Assembly (NCBI GenBank): GCA_949152475.1
Contig: OX424555.1
Span: forward strand, 71,005,499 to 71,069,498
Source of the DNA: Terebella lapidaria
Taxonomy: Eukaryota; Annelida; Polychaeta; Terebellida; Terebellidae
DNA: 64,000 nucleotides
Reading direction: 5' to 3'
The translations under genes were made by a program, and so were the position numbers. Positions within the stretch are counted from its first letter, which is position 1; every line of letters begins with the position of its first letter. Positions 34,151-46,948 of this stretch are shown here, one piece after another. The notes below the pieces were generated by a model. That model was given only the letters and a program-made list of their open reading frames with translations. It was not told the origin of the DNA and searched no databases.

Positions 34151-35892
34151 TGTCACTGATTTCATGTGAGAAAATTTGCATCGAATTCAGCAGTTTTGTA
34201 AGTTTTTGAACAAGAACATTGTCTACGTTGGGTATGGTACATTGATGGACTGAGCCGCGATCTTGTTCGAGGGTATCAATCATATGTCTAATGTGATTGA
34301 TCATAATTTATTTTACCTGACTGTCATAAATGTACAGCTGTCACTGTAGAGGAAATGTATCGGTTTCCCTGTTCTTTAGGTGCATTAATCTATCGAAGAA
34401 CACTACTCGCGATGCAATCAGGCAATGTCAACCTTACGGCAAATAGTGTTTATATAACCGGAATCGCTCAGGTTTTTTAAACATACGTTTGGTACACAGC
34501 AGAGCAAGTAAATGCTTCTACAAGTTTCAACATTAAACTTCATGAACGACTTTCACAAAAAGCCAAGCCTAACATACCCGATGTGAGATGCAGAGAGTCG
34601 AACACGAATTCATTCTCAAGCCTTAGGTCAATTTGTATCAAATCTGAGGCTGGACATACAGAAAGCTTTTAGCAAAAGGTCGGTGCCGGAATGTCTACTT
34701 GATGGAAGCCATCAACACTCGCTATATGGTTCAGATATGTGCATGTACCAGTGTACGGTTCAAATTATGTGTGAGGATAAATATCTCATTGAGATAGATA
34801 CATGTCTCTATATGTGAACAACAATGCACTAAGATGTCCCATCTAAACAGAAAAGGACGAAACTTTGACTCGATATTGGCTTGAATGTGATTAGTTCACA
34901 AAATACCTTCGCATTCTTACCATTTTGATTGTCGGGAATAAACTAAAAGGAAATTTACCATCCATGTTGTCTGAATTCACAATAACCTGTAAATGATGGA
35001 TTATGATGGTGTTCCGTCTGCAGCAAATTCTATTTCCATCTAAAGACAAGTATGTTTCAACGTCTTTACGAGTTCGAGATTTGCACTAGTCTACAGATTT
35101 TGTCTCAGAAACATTACAATCTGGTGTGTTGTCGTTGACAATATATCCACACGAGTTCAGGGCGACCTTGGCACATAAGTCACATTAACATACACAAAGA
35201 AGTAATTATAGACGCAAGCTAGCGAGGCACACCCTAGCGTTATCCACACTGTGATTTTGATGAGCAAACATGTATGTATACAGCTTGAGCTTAGTGGTGC
35301 GAAAATCTTAACCGATGAATGCACCTACACATTTAGTGTGGATATTGCTGCACAATCACCAGACGTGTCTGCTCAGTATAACACTGAGTTTATATATATA
35401 TAACCACGATGTGAGTGTAGGCATCTGACATAACTTTCATATAGGTATGAATATATCGACCCATTACCATTACCCATTAAGTCGCACAAGATTATGATGA
35501 AGCCAATATAACACATTCTGAAATTATCAACTTTAGAAAAGAATACAAATAGAAAATATTTACTTCCAAAAATACACCGGCTTTATCGAGAGCAGACATT
35601 CGAGAAAATATGGTTGTTTCCATTATATACTTTAAAAAGTTAATATAGGCACAATTCTGAAATCTAAAACATATTTCTTGTGAGCGATGACTCCATTCGT
35701 ACCCAATCTCAACGGCTAACACCACATTTGCTCATTCTGGCGTTGGTCATTAATGTGAAAGTTCATGTATGCAACCAATCGATTCCCCACTTTATCAGCT
35801 ACACTATCTTTTTGGTTGCTCCAAGTCGCTTTTGGAAAATACTACTTTCTTTGCATCTTTCGTTCCATTTCGCTATCTCTCTCTCACAACTA
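34151..35892. repeat. Segmental repeat U, copy 2
   Basis: Second copy, with the same landmarks as copy 1. Its end is interrupted at 35893 by a 2.53 kb TIR element, beyond which the expected sequence (GATATTATTT and GCGTACATTATA) resumes near 38430. Confidence 0.75.
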
Positions 35893-36434
35893 TACTCTGA
35901 TTTTTCTAACTTGTTTACATTGTTTTTTGGCAATATTTTTACGATGCTGAATGTAATCGTTCCATAACTTGGCATACTTCACCTGGGAGTTGAACGGCAA
36001 TTTGCTACCAAATTTCATACTTCTATTGCAAAAATTGATGAAGTCTAATCCAATGGTAAATGTCAGCCCAAAACGGGATCTCGAGAATCTGAGCATATTA
36101 GAGGATTTGGTTTTGTTTACATTAATCGGGATTTGAAGTATAAGTGTAATTTTGGACAAGAAGACATAATAGACTTTTTTCGTGTCGGGGTTATTTCGAG
36201 GGTGTTTCGGGGTGAAGTACCGCAATAATCCCCTCTTCTCGTCACCCAGGGGTTTATTCAGTGATGCGTGCAGCTTAAAGCAAACTAATCCCACAAGAGC
36301 GATTTCCAGTCGACACTCCACAGAGATTGAGGCCAAACAAAATTATAAACCAGTTTATAGTGTCTAACTAATTTACCACTATTACTGTTCATTGTACTAC
36401 AATCTCCGTGTGTGACTTATGCAAGGATTTTTGT

Positions 36435-36560
36435 TTCATCGGGTCTCAGTAGCTCAATGGTCCAGTGTTCACCTCACACATGTTTTTGGCAAGAAAGTGT
36501 AGTGTGTCACCGTCGAGATTTGAGTCGTTTGTTATAATTCGGATTCAAATTAGAAGAATT
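36435..36560 (+). mobile_element. Fragment of tRNA-derived SINE
   Basis: TCAGTAGCTCAATGGTCCAG resembles a tRNA 5' half with an A box, followed by TTCACCTCACACATG, similar to the SINE at 4345. The body is short and soon lost. Confidence 0.45.
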
Positions 36561-36847
36561 TGATATGCGAAAGCATGTTTATATTTATATATGAAACGAA
36601 TCATGTTGTATACACGTCGGGAGGAGTAGTCTGTTTTATATTCACATAATGTTTCATTGGAAGTACAGACAGCTATATGCTATTCCTACGATAAATGTTG
36701 TATATCAGAGCAGTAAATGTCATTCGAATTAAAAAGCGCCGGTCAGCGTGTTTTTGATCCTTTTTTAGGGCCGGGGGGACTTTTGGGGATCACTGATTTC
36801 TTTGGTCTCACGTTACATATGTATAGGCCTACTGACGAATGGATATC

Positions 36848-36930
36848 GATATAGACAAATCCATATTTTAGGTGTGATCCATGAATGACAAATATAGACA
36901 AATCCATATTTTAGGAGTGATTCATGAATG
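36848..36930. repeat. Short tandem duplication (about 45 bp, two copies)
   Basis: Two units contain ATAGACAAATCCATATTTTAGG, one followed by TGTGATCCATGAATGA and the other by AGTGATTCATGAATGA. Confidence 0.75.
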
Positions 36931-37722
36931 ATTACTTACAAAATCAGTGTCATGGACGGTCAAATTCGATGAGTGATAAACCTATAGGCCTAATGATAGC
37001 CCTGTTAAAACCACAGACACATAACTTTAATGACCGCAGTGTCATTGATTTTGCTCCAGGTAACACTTGTCACACACAAATCATGAAACTGGCCGATTGC
37101 TTACTAGCCAAACACTGACGATATTACCTAAGGAGGATGCCTGTGGCAGTTTGTTACAATTCACCCATTATAACAGAACCCAGCTATACAATGGTCTAAG
37201 ACTGAGAAACACGAGAGTCGTACAATCATGAAAATAGAAATGTCGTAAGAAATGTGTTTATTACGGGCGGTCTATAATAGTGAATCCCCTGTCTTTACTT
37301 TATAGACAAGTATCTCAAAATCACACCAGAAGGTTTATTCTGGTGAAATCGACAAATTATACCAACAAACTTAAATACATATGTCACCAACACGTGTTAC
37401 ATTGGTGAAACACATGAAAGTAACTGGTTGCAATGGAACTGATGTTGACCAATATACAATCACCAACCATATTTCACAATTGTCATGTTAATTTTCGCAC
37501 TCCATTATTTTTCCCCAGCAAATTAATTTAGCGTGTTTCGCCCAATATTAATAAAGTACACATGTATTCTGATGTTGCACGATTTCTGAATGTCTGATGT
37601 TATTTGTGCATACAAAGATGAGAGTGACTGAAAGAGCAAATAACAGATACCTCAGGTGAAATATATCATATTTTAGCAAGGTGATATGTCCAGGGTTGTC
37701 TAAGCCTGTAGGGCCCAATCTG

Positions 37723-37923
37723 TTAATACTACTCACCCATTTGATGTATACCATATTTAATCAATCTGGCACATTTTTAATCTTCATTGAATTTAGAAGA
37801 AAAAGTAAGCTGCGCTACATGCGCCCAAGTATCAAATCCTGCGCCTTCCTCTATATTCAATAAGGATTGAAAAGGTGCGAGACGGATTAAATGGTATGTT
37901 TTCATTGGACGAGTAGTATTAAG
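37723..37923. repeat. Inverted-repeat unit (TAATACTACTC family)
   Basis: The left arm 37724-37783 begins TAATACTACTC and ends CACATTTTTAATC. The right arm is its diverged reverse complement, ending GAGTAGTATTA. Single arms recur at 38000-38030, 41000-41065, 59945-60005 and near 60550, so this is an interspersed family, probably interior sequence of the 2.53 kb element family. Confidence 0.65.
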
Positions 37924-38422
37924 GAATAATGTACGGTATTTGGGCCGACTTTAGTATGCTTCCCATGAACACTGCGCGACAACGGGAAACATCTCATTTA
38001 ATCCGTCTGACACCCTTTTAATCCTGATTAGAGATAAAAGAAAATTCAGTATAGCATACCTCTGCTAGAGTTCGGTTCTATTTTGTGTGGCCTAACAGGC
38101 GCTGATTAATGAATCTGAGTTATATTCAATGGGTCTAATGGGTTGTATTCTAGACACACATGTTGATTTCGAAAGATTGCACAGCCACAAAACCGAGTAA
38201 ATGCACAAAATTGTGTGCAGACCCAGAAAATGAATGACAGGGCTAAATTTAACATTGGGGTAGATTGCTTACTTTCTCAATTTTCGCAATAAAAGTCTGA
38301 AATTCGGTAGAACATTGCCGTTTGACTCAAAGGTGAAGTATGCCAAGTTATAGAACAATACCAATTAGCATCGCAAAAATATCAGCAAAAAACAGTGTGA
38401 ACGAGTTAGAAAAATCCGAGTA

Positions 38423-40330
38423 TAATCACGAGTAAACTTGGTTGAGGTGATATATGTATATATTTAGATATTATTTCGTGGTTTGTTTTATATTTGCGCG
38501 TACATTATATATTTTATCCATTCACCATGTTACTGATTTCATGAAAACTTTGAATTTTTTTTAACCATTCTGGGTTAAGAATGGTATATTGTTGGACTAT
38601 GCCGAGGTGAGGTCGTGTTCGAGGGTATCAATCATACTTTATGTCTTATGTGATTGATCATAATTTATTCTCCGATACTGTCATAAATATATAGCTGTCA
38701 CTGTAACGGAAATGTATTGGTTTCCCCGTTCTTGCGGTACATAAATCTATTGAAAAATTCTACTCGTGATGCAATACGGCAATGTCGTTAAATGACAAAT
38801 AGTGTCAATATAAACGACATCGCCCATTTCTTTTAACGTACGTTTCGTACACAAAACAGCAAGTAAATGATAAAACACAATTTTGAACATTCAGACATCA
38901 TGAAACACATTTACAATGCCAAGTCTACCATCCTAAGATCCTCGATGTAAGAAGATGCATGGGGTGGATATGTCTATATCTTTAATACATTCTGTATTAA
39001 ATCAGAGGCTGGACACAGAAAGCTTTTAGCACAAGGTTGGTGCCGGAATGTCCACTTGATGGACGTCATCAACACTTGTTGTGGTGCATATATGGTTCAG
39101 ATATTAGCATGTATGGTTCGGAATATGTGGGAGGGGAAAGAGTTTTCACTCAGATATATGTCTGGACATGTGAAAAACTGCGCTAAAACGTCCCATCTCG
39201 ACAGAAAAGGACTAAGCATTGACTTTATATTCACCTGGAAGTGAAATACCTCCACATTCTTACCATTTGATTGTCGCAAATAGTCTGGAAGGAAAATGCA
39301 CTCATTTTGTCTGAATTCACAATAACCAGATATGATAATCAGAGTTGATGATTTATGAAAGAGTATTACATCCGCAACAAATCTTAGGACTTCTGTTAAA
39401 CACGAAAACAATTTTCACTGTTTCCATTTGAACATTAAGTATGGCCCAAAATCTATACCCATTAGGATTTGCACTGGTCTACATATTTTGTCTCAGAATC
39501 ATGACAATCTGGTGTCGTATACATGGTATATATCCACAGGAGTGGGGCGACCAATTACCGTATTGGTCCTAAAAGTAGCGCGGCGTGCCAAAGCAAGACC
39601 TTCTGTAGAGCGCAAAAATGAGGTTAAATTTGAGGTCAAATTTAAGAAAATCACTTAATCATATACCTATAGCCTTCAATTTCCTTGATTATGATTCAAA
39701 TAACATAAATATGTGGATTGGAACACTCCAAGAGTTTATTAGAAAGATATTTAAATGAATTAGAAGGTTACAAAAATTGAACATTTTGGAGAAAGGGTGG
39801 GGTGGGGACGGTGCTACTGTTAGGGCACCTGCCACTATTAGGACCAATACGGTAACAGAAGAATGAGTAATTATAAACGCAAGCTCGCTAGGCACACCCA
39901 GACGGTATCCCCACTGTGATTTTGATGAGCGAACATCACACAGCTTGTGCTTAGTGGTGCGAAAATCTTAACCGATGAGTGCACCCACATTTAGAATGAA
40001 TATTGCTGCACAATCACCAGACGTGTCTGCTCAACATAAATAGCATATCATCATATTAGGCCATATGATGAAGCCAATATCCGATATAACAAGTACGAAA
40101 TTGAACAACTAAGAAATATACAAATATGATATTTATATCCCAAAACAAATCGGCTTTATAATTGTTTCCACTGTGTACCTTAAGGAATTACATGTAATAT
40201 GGGCACAATTCCGATATAAACCAAAACAAATATTTTGAAATAGGGGAGCGATGAACTCATTCGTACCGAATCCCAGCAACCACAGTGTTGACTGAATTCA
40301 TGGTAGATTACATCGTTGTTCCAAATCGGT
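38423..40330. repeat. Segmental repeat U, copy 3
   Basis: Third copy, more diverged, with the same landmarks (GGTATCAATCATACTTTATG, GGACATACAG-like and TTTTGTCTCAGAA). It is interrupted at 39555-39855 by a MITE and has lost about 30 bp at that site relative to copies 1 and 2. Confidence 0.7.
39555..39855. mobile_element. MITE of 301 bp (TTACCGTATTGGTCCTAA ends)
   Basis: The left end TTACCGTATTGGTCCTAAAAG faces the right end CTATTAGGACCAATACGGTAA. It interrupts segmental copy 3, while copies 1 and 2 lack it. It is too short to code. The target duplication is obscured by a local deletion. Confidence 0.75.
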
Positions 40331-40555
40331 TTGTTGACATATTACTAATTTTCCGTAATATCTAAACGAATCTTTCGTTCCCTTTCGCCTTTCCTGGCAT
40401 ACAACTAAACACGAGTTATCAAAACGTTGGTGAAGGTAATATATCGACTGAACTGTTTCGATTGACCACCAAATATGACCTTGAGGAGCATGGCTGTCTA
40501 TTAAGAAAACACATCTCAGCTTGAATTCTGTTCTGTACACACAAGACAAGTTCTG

Positions 40556-40580
40556 CACACACACACACACACACACACAC
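40556..40580. repeat. (CA)n microsatellite
   Basis: About 12 uninterrupted CA units. Confidence 0.95.
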
Positions 40581-41279
40581 AACATGCAACTACACATTTC
40601 AGGGTATACTACATGGATTGAGGATTGATTCATGACAAGCATTTTTCCATAATGATGTGCCATGATCCGGGAACATTACGGACGGCGAATAAAATGTATA
40701 AATAATGACAGATAGTCGTCCTCATAATGATAATCCCATGACCTACACGTGTACGCTACTCAGAACATTACATTTGTGTTTGGATTTCTATACGTGTAGC
40801 ACGTCTCCGACTGAGAGCCGTTTATTGCCAGGTTGCTATTGACATATGTGACATGAAATATTCAGACACTCACATTTATGTTTGCAATGGGATATATGTG
40901 TTGATGTCGTCGGTTTTTATTGGATTTTTGTGTCAATCTGCATATCGCAGAGTGTCGTTTATATTTTGACCCGCGCTGGTTCATTTAGCGCACTTTACTA
41001 ATACTACTCAACCATTCAATATTCGTCATTTGATCCATCTGACACATTTTAAATCTCCATTAAATCTAGAACAAGGAATGGACTGTGATACATGGTCCTA
41101 AGCGCTTAGGGGATCTTACTAAATTCGACATTTTTCAAATTTCACCGACAAAACATTGACAAGACATATGTTAATATTTCAGACATGTATTTCCGTCCAC
41201 TGATAACAAATTGATGTCTGTCTGGAAGGGGCTTCATACCAAGTGGCTGAGATAGAAGGAACACCTACATATCCAGCCT
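40581..41279. other. No gene seen
   Basis: It includes one arm of the TAATACTACTC family at about 41000-41065. The minus-strand frame 41179-41415 has no recognised domain. Confidence 0.4.
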
Positions 41280-41720
41280 TGTCCGTGATCGACCAGACGG
41301 TCACTATTGTTCGGTGATGGCCAGCGAACAAGGGACCGTCAGTTGGGGGGTTCAGTGGCAGTTTGATACAAGCCATAATGAAAGCTGTCAGTCCACCACC
41401 TCTGTAAGTGGACATCCGCCACCACTCACACGTCGTCGGCGTAAAAGCCTGTTGCTTATCTTACCCCCATGAAACCTTGCATTGGAGTGTTTCCTGGACC
41501 GGCACGACGCTCGCCCCGACAGCCGACAGTCCCCGGTCCCTCAGCCATGCGCTCGGACTATCGATGAAACTGTCGCGTCGCCAGTCGATATCCAGTCCAG
41601 TGGTGGCAGTTCCACCGCACGACTGCAAGCTGACGGAGTCCAGACCGGCGCTGCTCGCTGTTATCCGAACGTGCGGTTGTCACGAGTGATGCTTGAACTG
41701 CCAAGTAGTGCACAAGGACC
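41280..41720 (+). promoter_or_regulatory. GC-richer CpG-containing stretch upstream of GPCR 1
   Basis: Base composition rises sharply against the AT-rich surroundings and CpG is frequent (for example GGCACGACGCTCGCCCCGAC near 41500). It ends about 260 bp before the GPCR start codon. It may be promoter, 5' UTR or an upstream exon. Several overlapping frames here reflect the composition and are not called as genes. Confidence 0.35.
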
Positions 41721-41979
41721 GGGTCCCAACTCAACGATCAATTCTCGAGATATGTGGCAGATGATAAATTAATGCTTTGACAACAAAGCACGGGCCACCT
41801 TTAAACGGGTGCAATTACAAGGAAAATATATGCAACCAGTAGAAAGCGTGATCTTGATGGACGCAGAACGTGAAGATTTATGAATGATGATATGTTCACT
41901 TCCATTAATAGTGAATCACTGATACTTATCAGCCGTCACAGTATCCCAACTGATTCAATTTAGGACGAGACTCTTGACC

Positions 41980-42948
41980 ATGGAAAATGCGTCACAAACA
42001 AATGGAGACCAACGGGGTCAAGCTCACGTTGACATATCCCTTCGCACAGGATATTACGTAATAGGCATCCCACTCGGACTGTTCGTGCTGGTAGGCAATA
42101 TAATACTGCTGGTTGTTTTCAAAGCCAATCATAACAAACAACAGAAGGCTTTTCGCTCGAAAACCACCGTTATCCTCGCCAGTCTTGGAATAGGAGACAT
42201 CATATCGGCCGCCATATTGGTGGCTGATGCCGCATTGTACACAGTTTTCGGTGGAAATGTGGACGATTATCTACACGGATGTTACACTTGGAACATCGTA
42301 AGACTAGTACTGGTGCTCGGTACGTTCTTGAACTTGTTGATGCTGGCCGTTGAACGGTACGCGATCGTCAATCGTACGCCTCACCACCCTCGCATGAAGG
42401 TGTGTCTCGCCTGCATCATCTGTCTCTGGAGCTACTCCGTTATCGCGGGGTTTCTAGCCTATGCTTTCATCGATCCCGAACGTGGTCAAGTTGACAGGTG
42501 CGATATCCTCATCATTCCGACATTGTATGTCACTGTGATTATTTCAATTCACGTGATAATATGCGTGACTGCGTGCACCGTTCTGATGTTCCTTATCAAG
42601 AAAATAGTGAAAGTTCACCAGAGGAAGATACAAGTGTCCAACACCATCACCTACAACAACATGCTGGAGGACGCTAGGACTGCACAGCTGTTCTACATTG
42701 TGTGCGTTGTCAGTTTCCTGCTGTGGCTACCGTTTCTACTGTGTGAGCTGTTGTTGTTGTCTGGACTGGAGACACGCGGTCTTGTACAAGCCTCGCGGTG
42801 GACATTTCTCTTGGGCCACTTGGCCTGCACCAAGTGTTTCTGGTATGTATTGGGTCGGAAAAGTCTGAGGGCTGACTTTGCAAGGACATTCAAGAAGCCG
42901 GAGAAGAAACCAATTCGTCATGGCACAAGCAGGGGCCGGGTGACATGA
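41980..42948 (+). CDS. Class A (rhodopsin-like) G protein-coupled receptor, orphan, GPCR 1
   Basis: Intronless, 322 residues. The start is the ATG at 41980 in context ACCATGG; the frame also extends two codons upstream to a TTG. It is a plasma-membrane receptor expected to signal through heterotrimeric G proteins; the ligand is unknown. Seven membrane segments: TM1 25-47 (GN, N40 = 1.50), TM2 62-90 (SLGIGD, D73 = 2.50), TM3 from C101 to ERY 125-127, TM4 around W150, TM5 176-206, TM6 237-260 (LWLPF), TM7 274-291. C101 and C174 can form the conserved disulphide, and N3 (NAS) is a glycosylation site. TM5 lacks the usual proline. In TM7 the Asn-Pro of NPxxY is replaced by Lys-Cys (TKCFWY, Y289 kept). 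The closest relative seen is GPCR 2 at 49169. Subfamily cannot be assigned from sequence alone. Confidence 0.93.
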   Translation: MENASQTNGDQRGQAHVDISLRTGYYVIGIPLGLFVLVGNIILLVVFKANHNKQQKAFRSKTTVILASLGIGDIISAAILVADAALYTVFGGNVDDYLHGCYTWNIVRLVLVLGTFLNLLMLAVERYAIVNRTPHHPRMKVCLACIICLWSYSVIAGFLAYAFIDPERGQVDRCDILIIPTLYVTVIISIHVIICVTACTVLMFLIKKIVKVHQRKIQVSNTITYNNMLEDARTAQLFYIVCVVSFLLWLPFLLCELLLLSGLETRGLVQASRWTFLLGHLACTKCFWYVLGRKSLRADFARTFKKPEKKPIRHGTSRGRVT

Positions 42949-45102
42949 ATTGACCGTAACTAGAAGATGGTACAACTCGGTTAATCTTGATGTGATACTG
43001 CTTTGATTCATCAAGAACTATTCATGATATAACGATAACGAGTGGATTCTCACTTCGGGCATCCCACTAGAACAATGAACATGTCTGGAAACACGGTGGA
43101 TTTCGCAGTACACCTACACAAACAGAGGAACGGACTTGTACTAATACATTACTGCGTGAAGTCATCGGCATATTGTCAACTATAAAATGCAAGGACTGAA
43201 GCCTCCATAAATATTCTCTTCAATATGTGATGGCTAATGCATTTTCCATGATAAACTGTCAAGTGGTAAATGGCTATTTATTGATTTCTGCTGCTGGTCT
43301 AATGGCAAAGTGACACATTTGTCTGCAGTAAATGTTTCGTGTTTCATGAAATAGGAACGTCATTACGACATAATAATCTCGTCCAATTATTGTTTGCCCA
43401 CCGGCGAATCACACTTCCGTCGATAATAAATAATATTCCCATGTCATATTATAGTGCGAGAGGTAAGAGCAGCGGAGTGTATACCATGTATACTTTGATG
43501 ATGCTTAATTGCTTCTTCTCGTGTTGCTTTAATTGGCTTAATTACCTTAACACTCAACAACAAACGAATAACAACACAGTCACGCCATACTTTTGGTTTT
43601 CATCACCTTCGCATTTAGTTTACATTGCAATTTTACTTATTATCGAATGAATGCAGTGGGAGTGTGAGCAGAATTCAGCTGTTGAACACAAAATCTAAAA
43701 AAAACCGAACCGAGCAACTCTGCGCAATTATTTGAACATCATAACTTTTATTACACTAACCGTACACACTATTTGGAGAATCAATCTTGTTCAAACCAGA
43801 CAGAAGTATTCTATAAGGGTAAGTGTTTAGCTAGAGTCGTATTATTCAATCACGATACACCGTAATACGTACCGAATATACCCGGTGTTTTATGTACATT
43901 CTCTTCGAGCTCGTCAAAGACGAGTTCGAGAAAACAGCTCAGAATCGATCGCTTTGTTGGTGTGGCAGGGCGGATGTGGCAGTGTTTGAAATTCGAGGGC
44001 GCCCGCAGTTCAGTCAAATATATTCCAGTGCAATTCGTTTGATCGCACCAAATAAAGATTCAGGGAGCAATGCAGAAGTCTTGTCGGAGGGAAGGAAACA
44101 CACACCAACACCGGCACCGTAAATCTGACACCAACGTTGCAGTCTTGTGCTCCCGGTTACACGACTGGCTTCTCCACGAAAGAAAAATATTGAGCGTGAT
44201 CGGAATGGATACTTGTGCCAAAGGGCCATAGCTTAAGTCTGCCAGGACATTTGTGAATTATGATACCGGTTTCCAGGCACGGCATTATGCATGTTTCATA
44301 ACAACGTCTAAATCATAACACACAGTTCATAATATTGCAGCAGCTGCAGCAATCATATATCATCCTGGGTATTATGCATGGGATTGTAGCCAGCCACACG
44401 CATGTGCATGTACGTGTATAGAATAACATTGATGTGTGCTAACTTCAATTGTCACTCTATCCCGATCAAATTTATTACACCTTTTCGGAAACCCCACACA
44501 AGTTCGTGTAAATCAGATATAGATGCAAATTTCATTGATTTTCTTTCTGGCAAGGTCAGTCAAAATATCGATGATATGCCCAAAGCTCCGAAGAATACAT
44601 ACCCCGGTATACATTGTATGATCACACGGCCTCCATGGTATGCACACGGCCTCCATGGTAATTTGATGACAAATTGGCAGTGAACACAGTGGCGTTGGCA
44701 ACAGCAATGTATGCAAATACATGGGTAATCTAATACAACCAGACTTGACCAACTTAAATCTCCAGGAAGACACTTTAACGCAAGCACGGATTTACACAGC
44801 AAATAAGCTGCACGGTACATAATCATATAATTACAATGTCGGCGAATTGAAGTTTGAATATGCCCTTCCAATGTCACAGGGCGTTATCAGTCAGACGGTA
44901 CTGAGGTGAGAACCGAATGATTCCCGCCGTTCTGTGTGACTCGACGCTGGTTCTGTGTGGATACAGGCGTGGTTGCCGACATGTAAGATAGTCTCCGCGA
45001 GAAATTGAGTTGTGTTCTGGCTAATGATAAGTAATGAGCCTAGCAATTATGTCTATCAGTTGCATTAACAAGTAATTTTAAAATTATCCCAAAGGCTAAG
45101 AC
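42949..45102. other. Intergenic between GPCR 1 and element B
   Basis: No gene recognised. It includes a 20-bp tandem duplication (ACACGGCCTCCATGGTA) at 44624-44660 and a GC-richer patch at 43900-44220 whose frames (43892-44122 and 44014-44229) have no domain signal. Confidence 0.45.
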
Positions 45103-46294
45103 AGGTTACCGGACAATATATGTTTCATATTTTCGATATTAGCAACTTTGTCCTGTTATTTTGAAAATAAGGTCTCTGGACAATTCAAGGTTACGCGAAT
45201 ATCCAGCATATATATGTATATGTACACGATGTATATCATTCCACATATGTCCACAATTGACCTATCGCCGAACCAATTTGTCCGAGTCTTTTTACGCCAT
45301 TTACGACGCATTCTGCAAATCGTTATCATTGGCCAATGAGAAGTTTGCCGACGTAATTTGTGAAACTCGGACAACTTTTGGGGGCTTTGGCGATAGGTCA
45401 ATTGATTGCTAAGGTGTAAATTCGATAACACAGATATTAGCAACTTTGTCATGTGACCTTGAAAATGAAGTCAATGGTCAAACTCCAGCTAATCAAAATA
45501 TACGGCACACATCACTCCCTACATCTGCACAATTGATTCCTGAGCAAAAAAGATGATAATAAGCAAAATATTACCCATTTTGTGCTCTGATCTTCAGCAT
45601 ATATATCAATTTTTATATGTCCACAATTGGTTCCTAAGCTAGAAAGTTGATAAGAAGCAAGATATTAGCCATTTTGTCCTGTGACCTTGAGAACGAGGTC
45701 AAAGGTTGAATTCAAGGTCATGGCAATGTTCAGCATATATCCTTTCCTGTATGTTCACAATTGATTCCTAAAGTGTAAAGTCGATATTAAGCGAGATATT
45801 AGCCATTTTGTCCTGTGACCTTGAAAATTAGGTTACAGGTCAAATTCAAGGTCGTGCGAATATTCAGCATATATCATTTCCTATATTTCCACAATTGATT
45901 CCTAATCTCTAATCTCAATATTGAGTGGGATATTTGGAAAAATGTGTCCCATTATAACATGTTATAAAGCATAGGATAATTTAACATGGAAAAGTTCCCC
46001 CTTTGGGCCGAGTTTGGACCCAAAATGGCCCACTTCGAGCGATTCAAGGGAAACGAAACTAATACACTTCACAGGAGTACATATGAGGAGTATTTTGCAT
46101 GAATAACAAAAAGAGTTGCCTAACAGATTTTGAGAAAACGACCGTCAAAGTAAAAAATTGGCCGTTTTTCGTCAAAAATTGTGCAAAATTTCAGAAAAAT
46201 TCGATTGTAAACTTCAAAGATAAAAATGTAGAAGGACGACGACGACGGACGCAACGCCACGGCAATAGGTTATCGGACCAAGGGTCGGTAACCT
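45103..46294 (+). mobile_element. TIR element B (same family as A and C)
   Basis: Starts AGGTTACCGGAC and ends GGTCGGTAACCT, with the same terminal hairpin (one base shorter) and GACGACGACGGACGC stretch as element A. It has about five monomers, some decayed, and a short tail containing TGTGTCCCATTATAA. The half-site block is more eroded (AGGTCAAAGGTTGAATTC at 45691). It contains a nested 139-bp MITE. Non-autonomous. Confidence 0.8.
45260..45398. mobile_element. 139-bp MITE nested in element B
   Basis: The ends are ACCTATCGCC and GGCGATAGGT, and similarity extends through TTGTCCGAG facing CTCGGACAA. CAATTG stands on both sides (45254-45259 and 45399-45404), while sister monomers read CACAATTGATTCCTAAG without a break. 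This supports a 6-bp target duplication. The interior is GC-richer and non-coding. Confidence 0.8.
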
Positions 46295-46778
46295 AAAAAG
46301 AAGTTGACCTGAAGTGAGAAACATGCAACATATTATTACAATAGTGTTCATAGTTCGGATGGTGTTTGTTTTTGACAAAATATTATGGAATAGTTTATGA
46401 AACAAATAAAACTTAATTAAGCAAGAGATGTTCATGATGCAATAATCGTAGTTGTTAATCTGCATATCAAAGATGCACCGCCGGTTTTAGGTGATGGCAA
46501 CGCCGGTTCTATGATATAGTTTACGAATATAAGGAGCTTGCAATTGCATTTTTTTACCGTTTGGAAACTTGAAAAATATGACCATTGTTTGACTTTCACT
46601 CAATAGTTCTGCTGCCAACCTCGAAAGAGGAACAAAAAGAAGAGCCAAATGGAGATGACCCACAAAATATGGTCACTATTACGAGATAATTGTCAAATCT
46701 TTCAGACACATTGAAAAGTTTCTTCTAAACATTGATGAAACACATGTATTCATCATCCATAAGTTCGTATGAATCATT
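46295..46778. other. No gene seen
   Basis: AT-rich non-coding sequence between element B and the next MITE. Confidence 0.45.
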
Positions 46779-46948
46779 GGGCGCGTTTCACGCACTCTGA
46801 TTAATGTAATCAAAGTAATCTTTTTAATCAAAAAGTTCACCAAGGATGAAGTTGATGAGAAAATAAAGTTCATCAAAAAAGTAATCAAGTTGCATGAAAC
46901 GCGATGAATGAAGTAATCAAAATTCAGCACTGTGCGTGAAACGCGCCC
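46779..46948. mobile_element. 170-bp MITE (GGGCGCGTTTCACGCA ends)
   Basis: GGGCGCGTTTCACGCA at the left faces TGCGTGAAACGCGCCC at the right (one extra base allowed). Inside are inverted TAATCAAAGTAATC and AAGTAATCAAAATT stretches. ATT flanks both ends, a possible 3-bp target duplication. Confidence 0.75.

Larger units (their letters stand above)
35893..38422. mobile_element. 2.53 kb TIR element with TA target duplication
   Basis: TIRs of about 180 bp start TACTC(T/G)GATTTTTCTAAC and share ATAACTTGGCATACTTCACC. TA flanks both ends, and copy 1 of repeat U has the uninterrupted site AACTAATCAC near 34056, which fits a TA duplication. The interior contains a SINE-like fragment, a short tandem repeat and the inverted-repeat unit at 37723. 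No transposase was recognised; a frame at 35890-36336 covers the left TIR and is not a gene. TIR-related pieces recur at 59595-59810 and 60325-60510. Confidence 0.8.

Noticed and set aside
41179-41772. Overlapping frames on both strands upstream of GPCR 1
   Set aside because: Open because of locally higher GC; no domain and no consistent splice signals seen.
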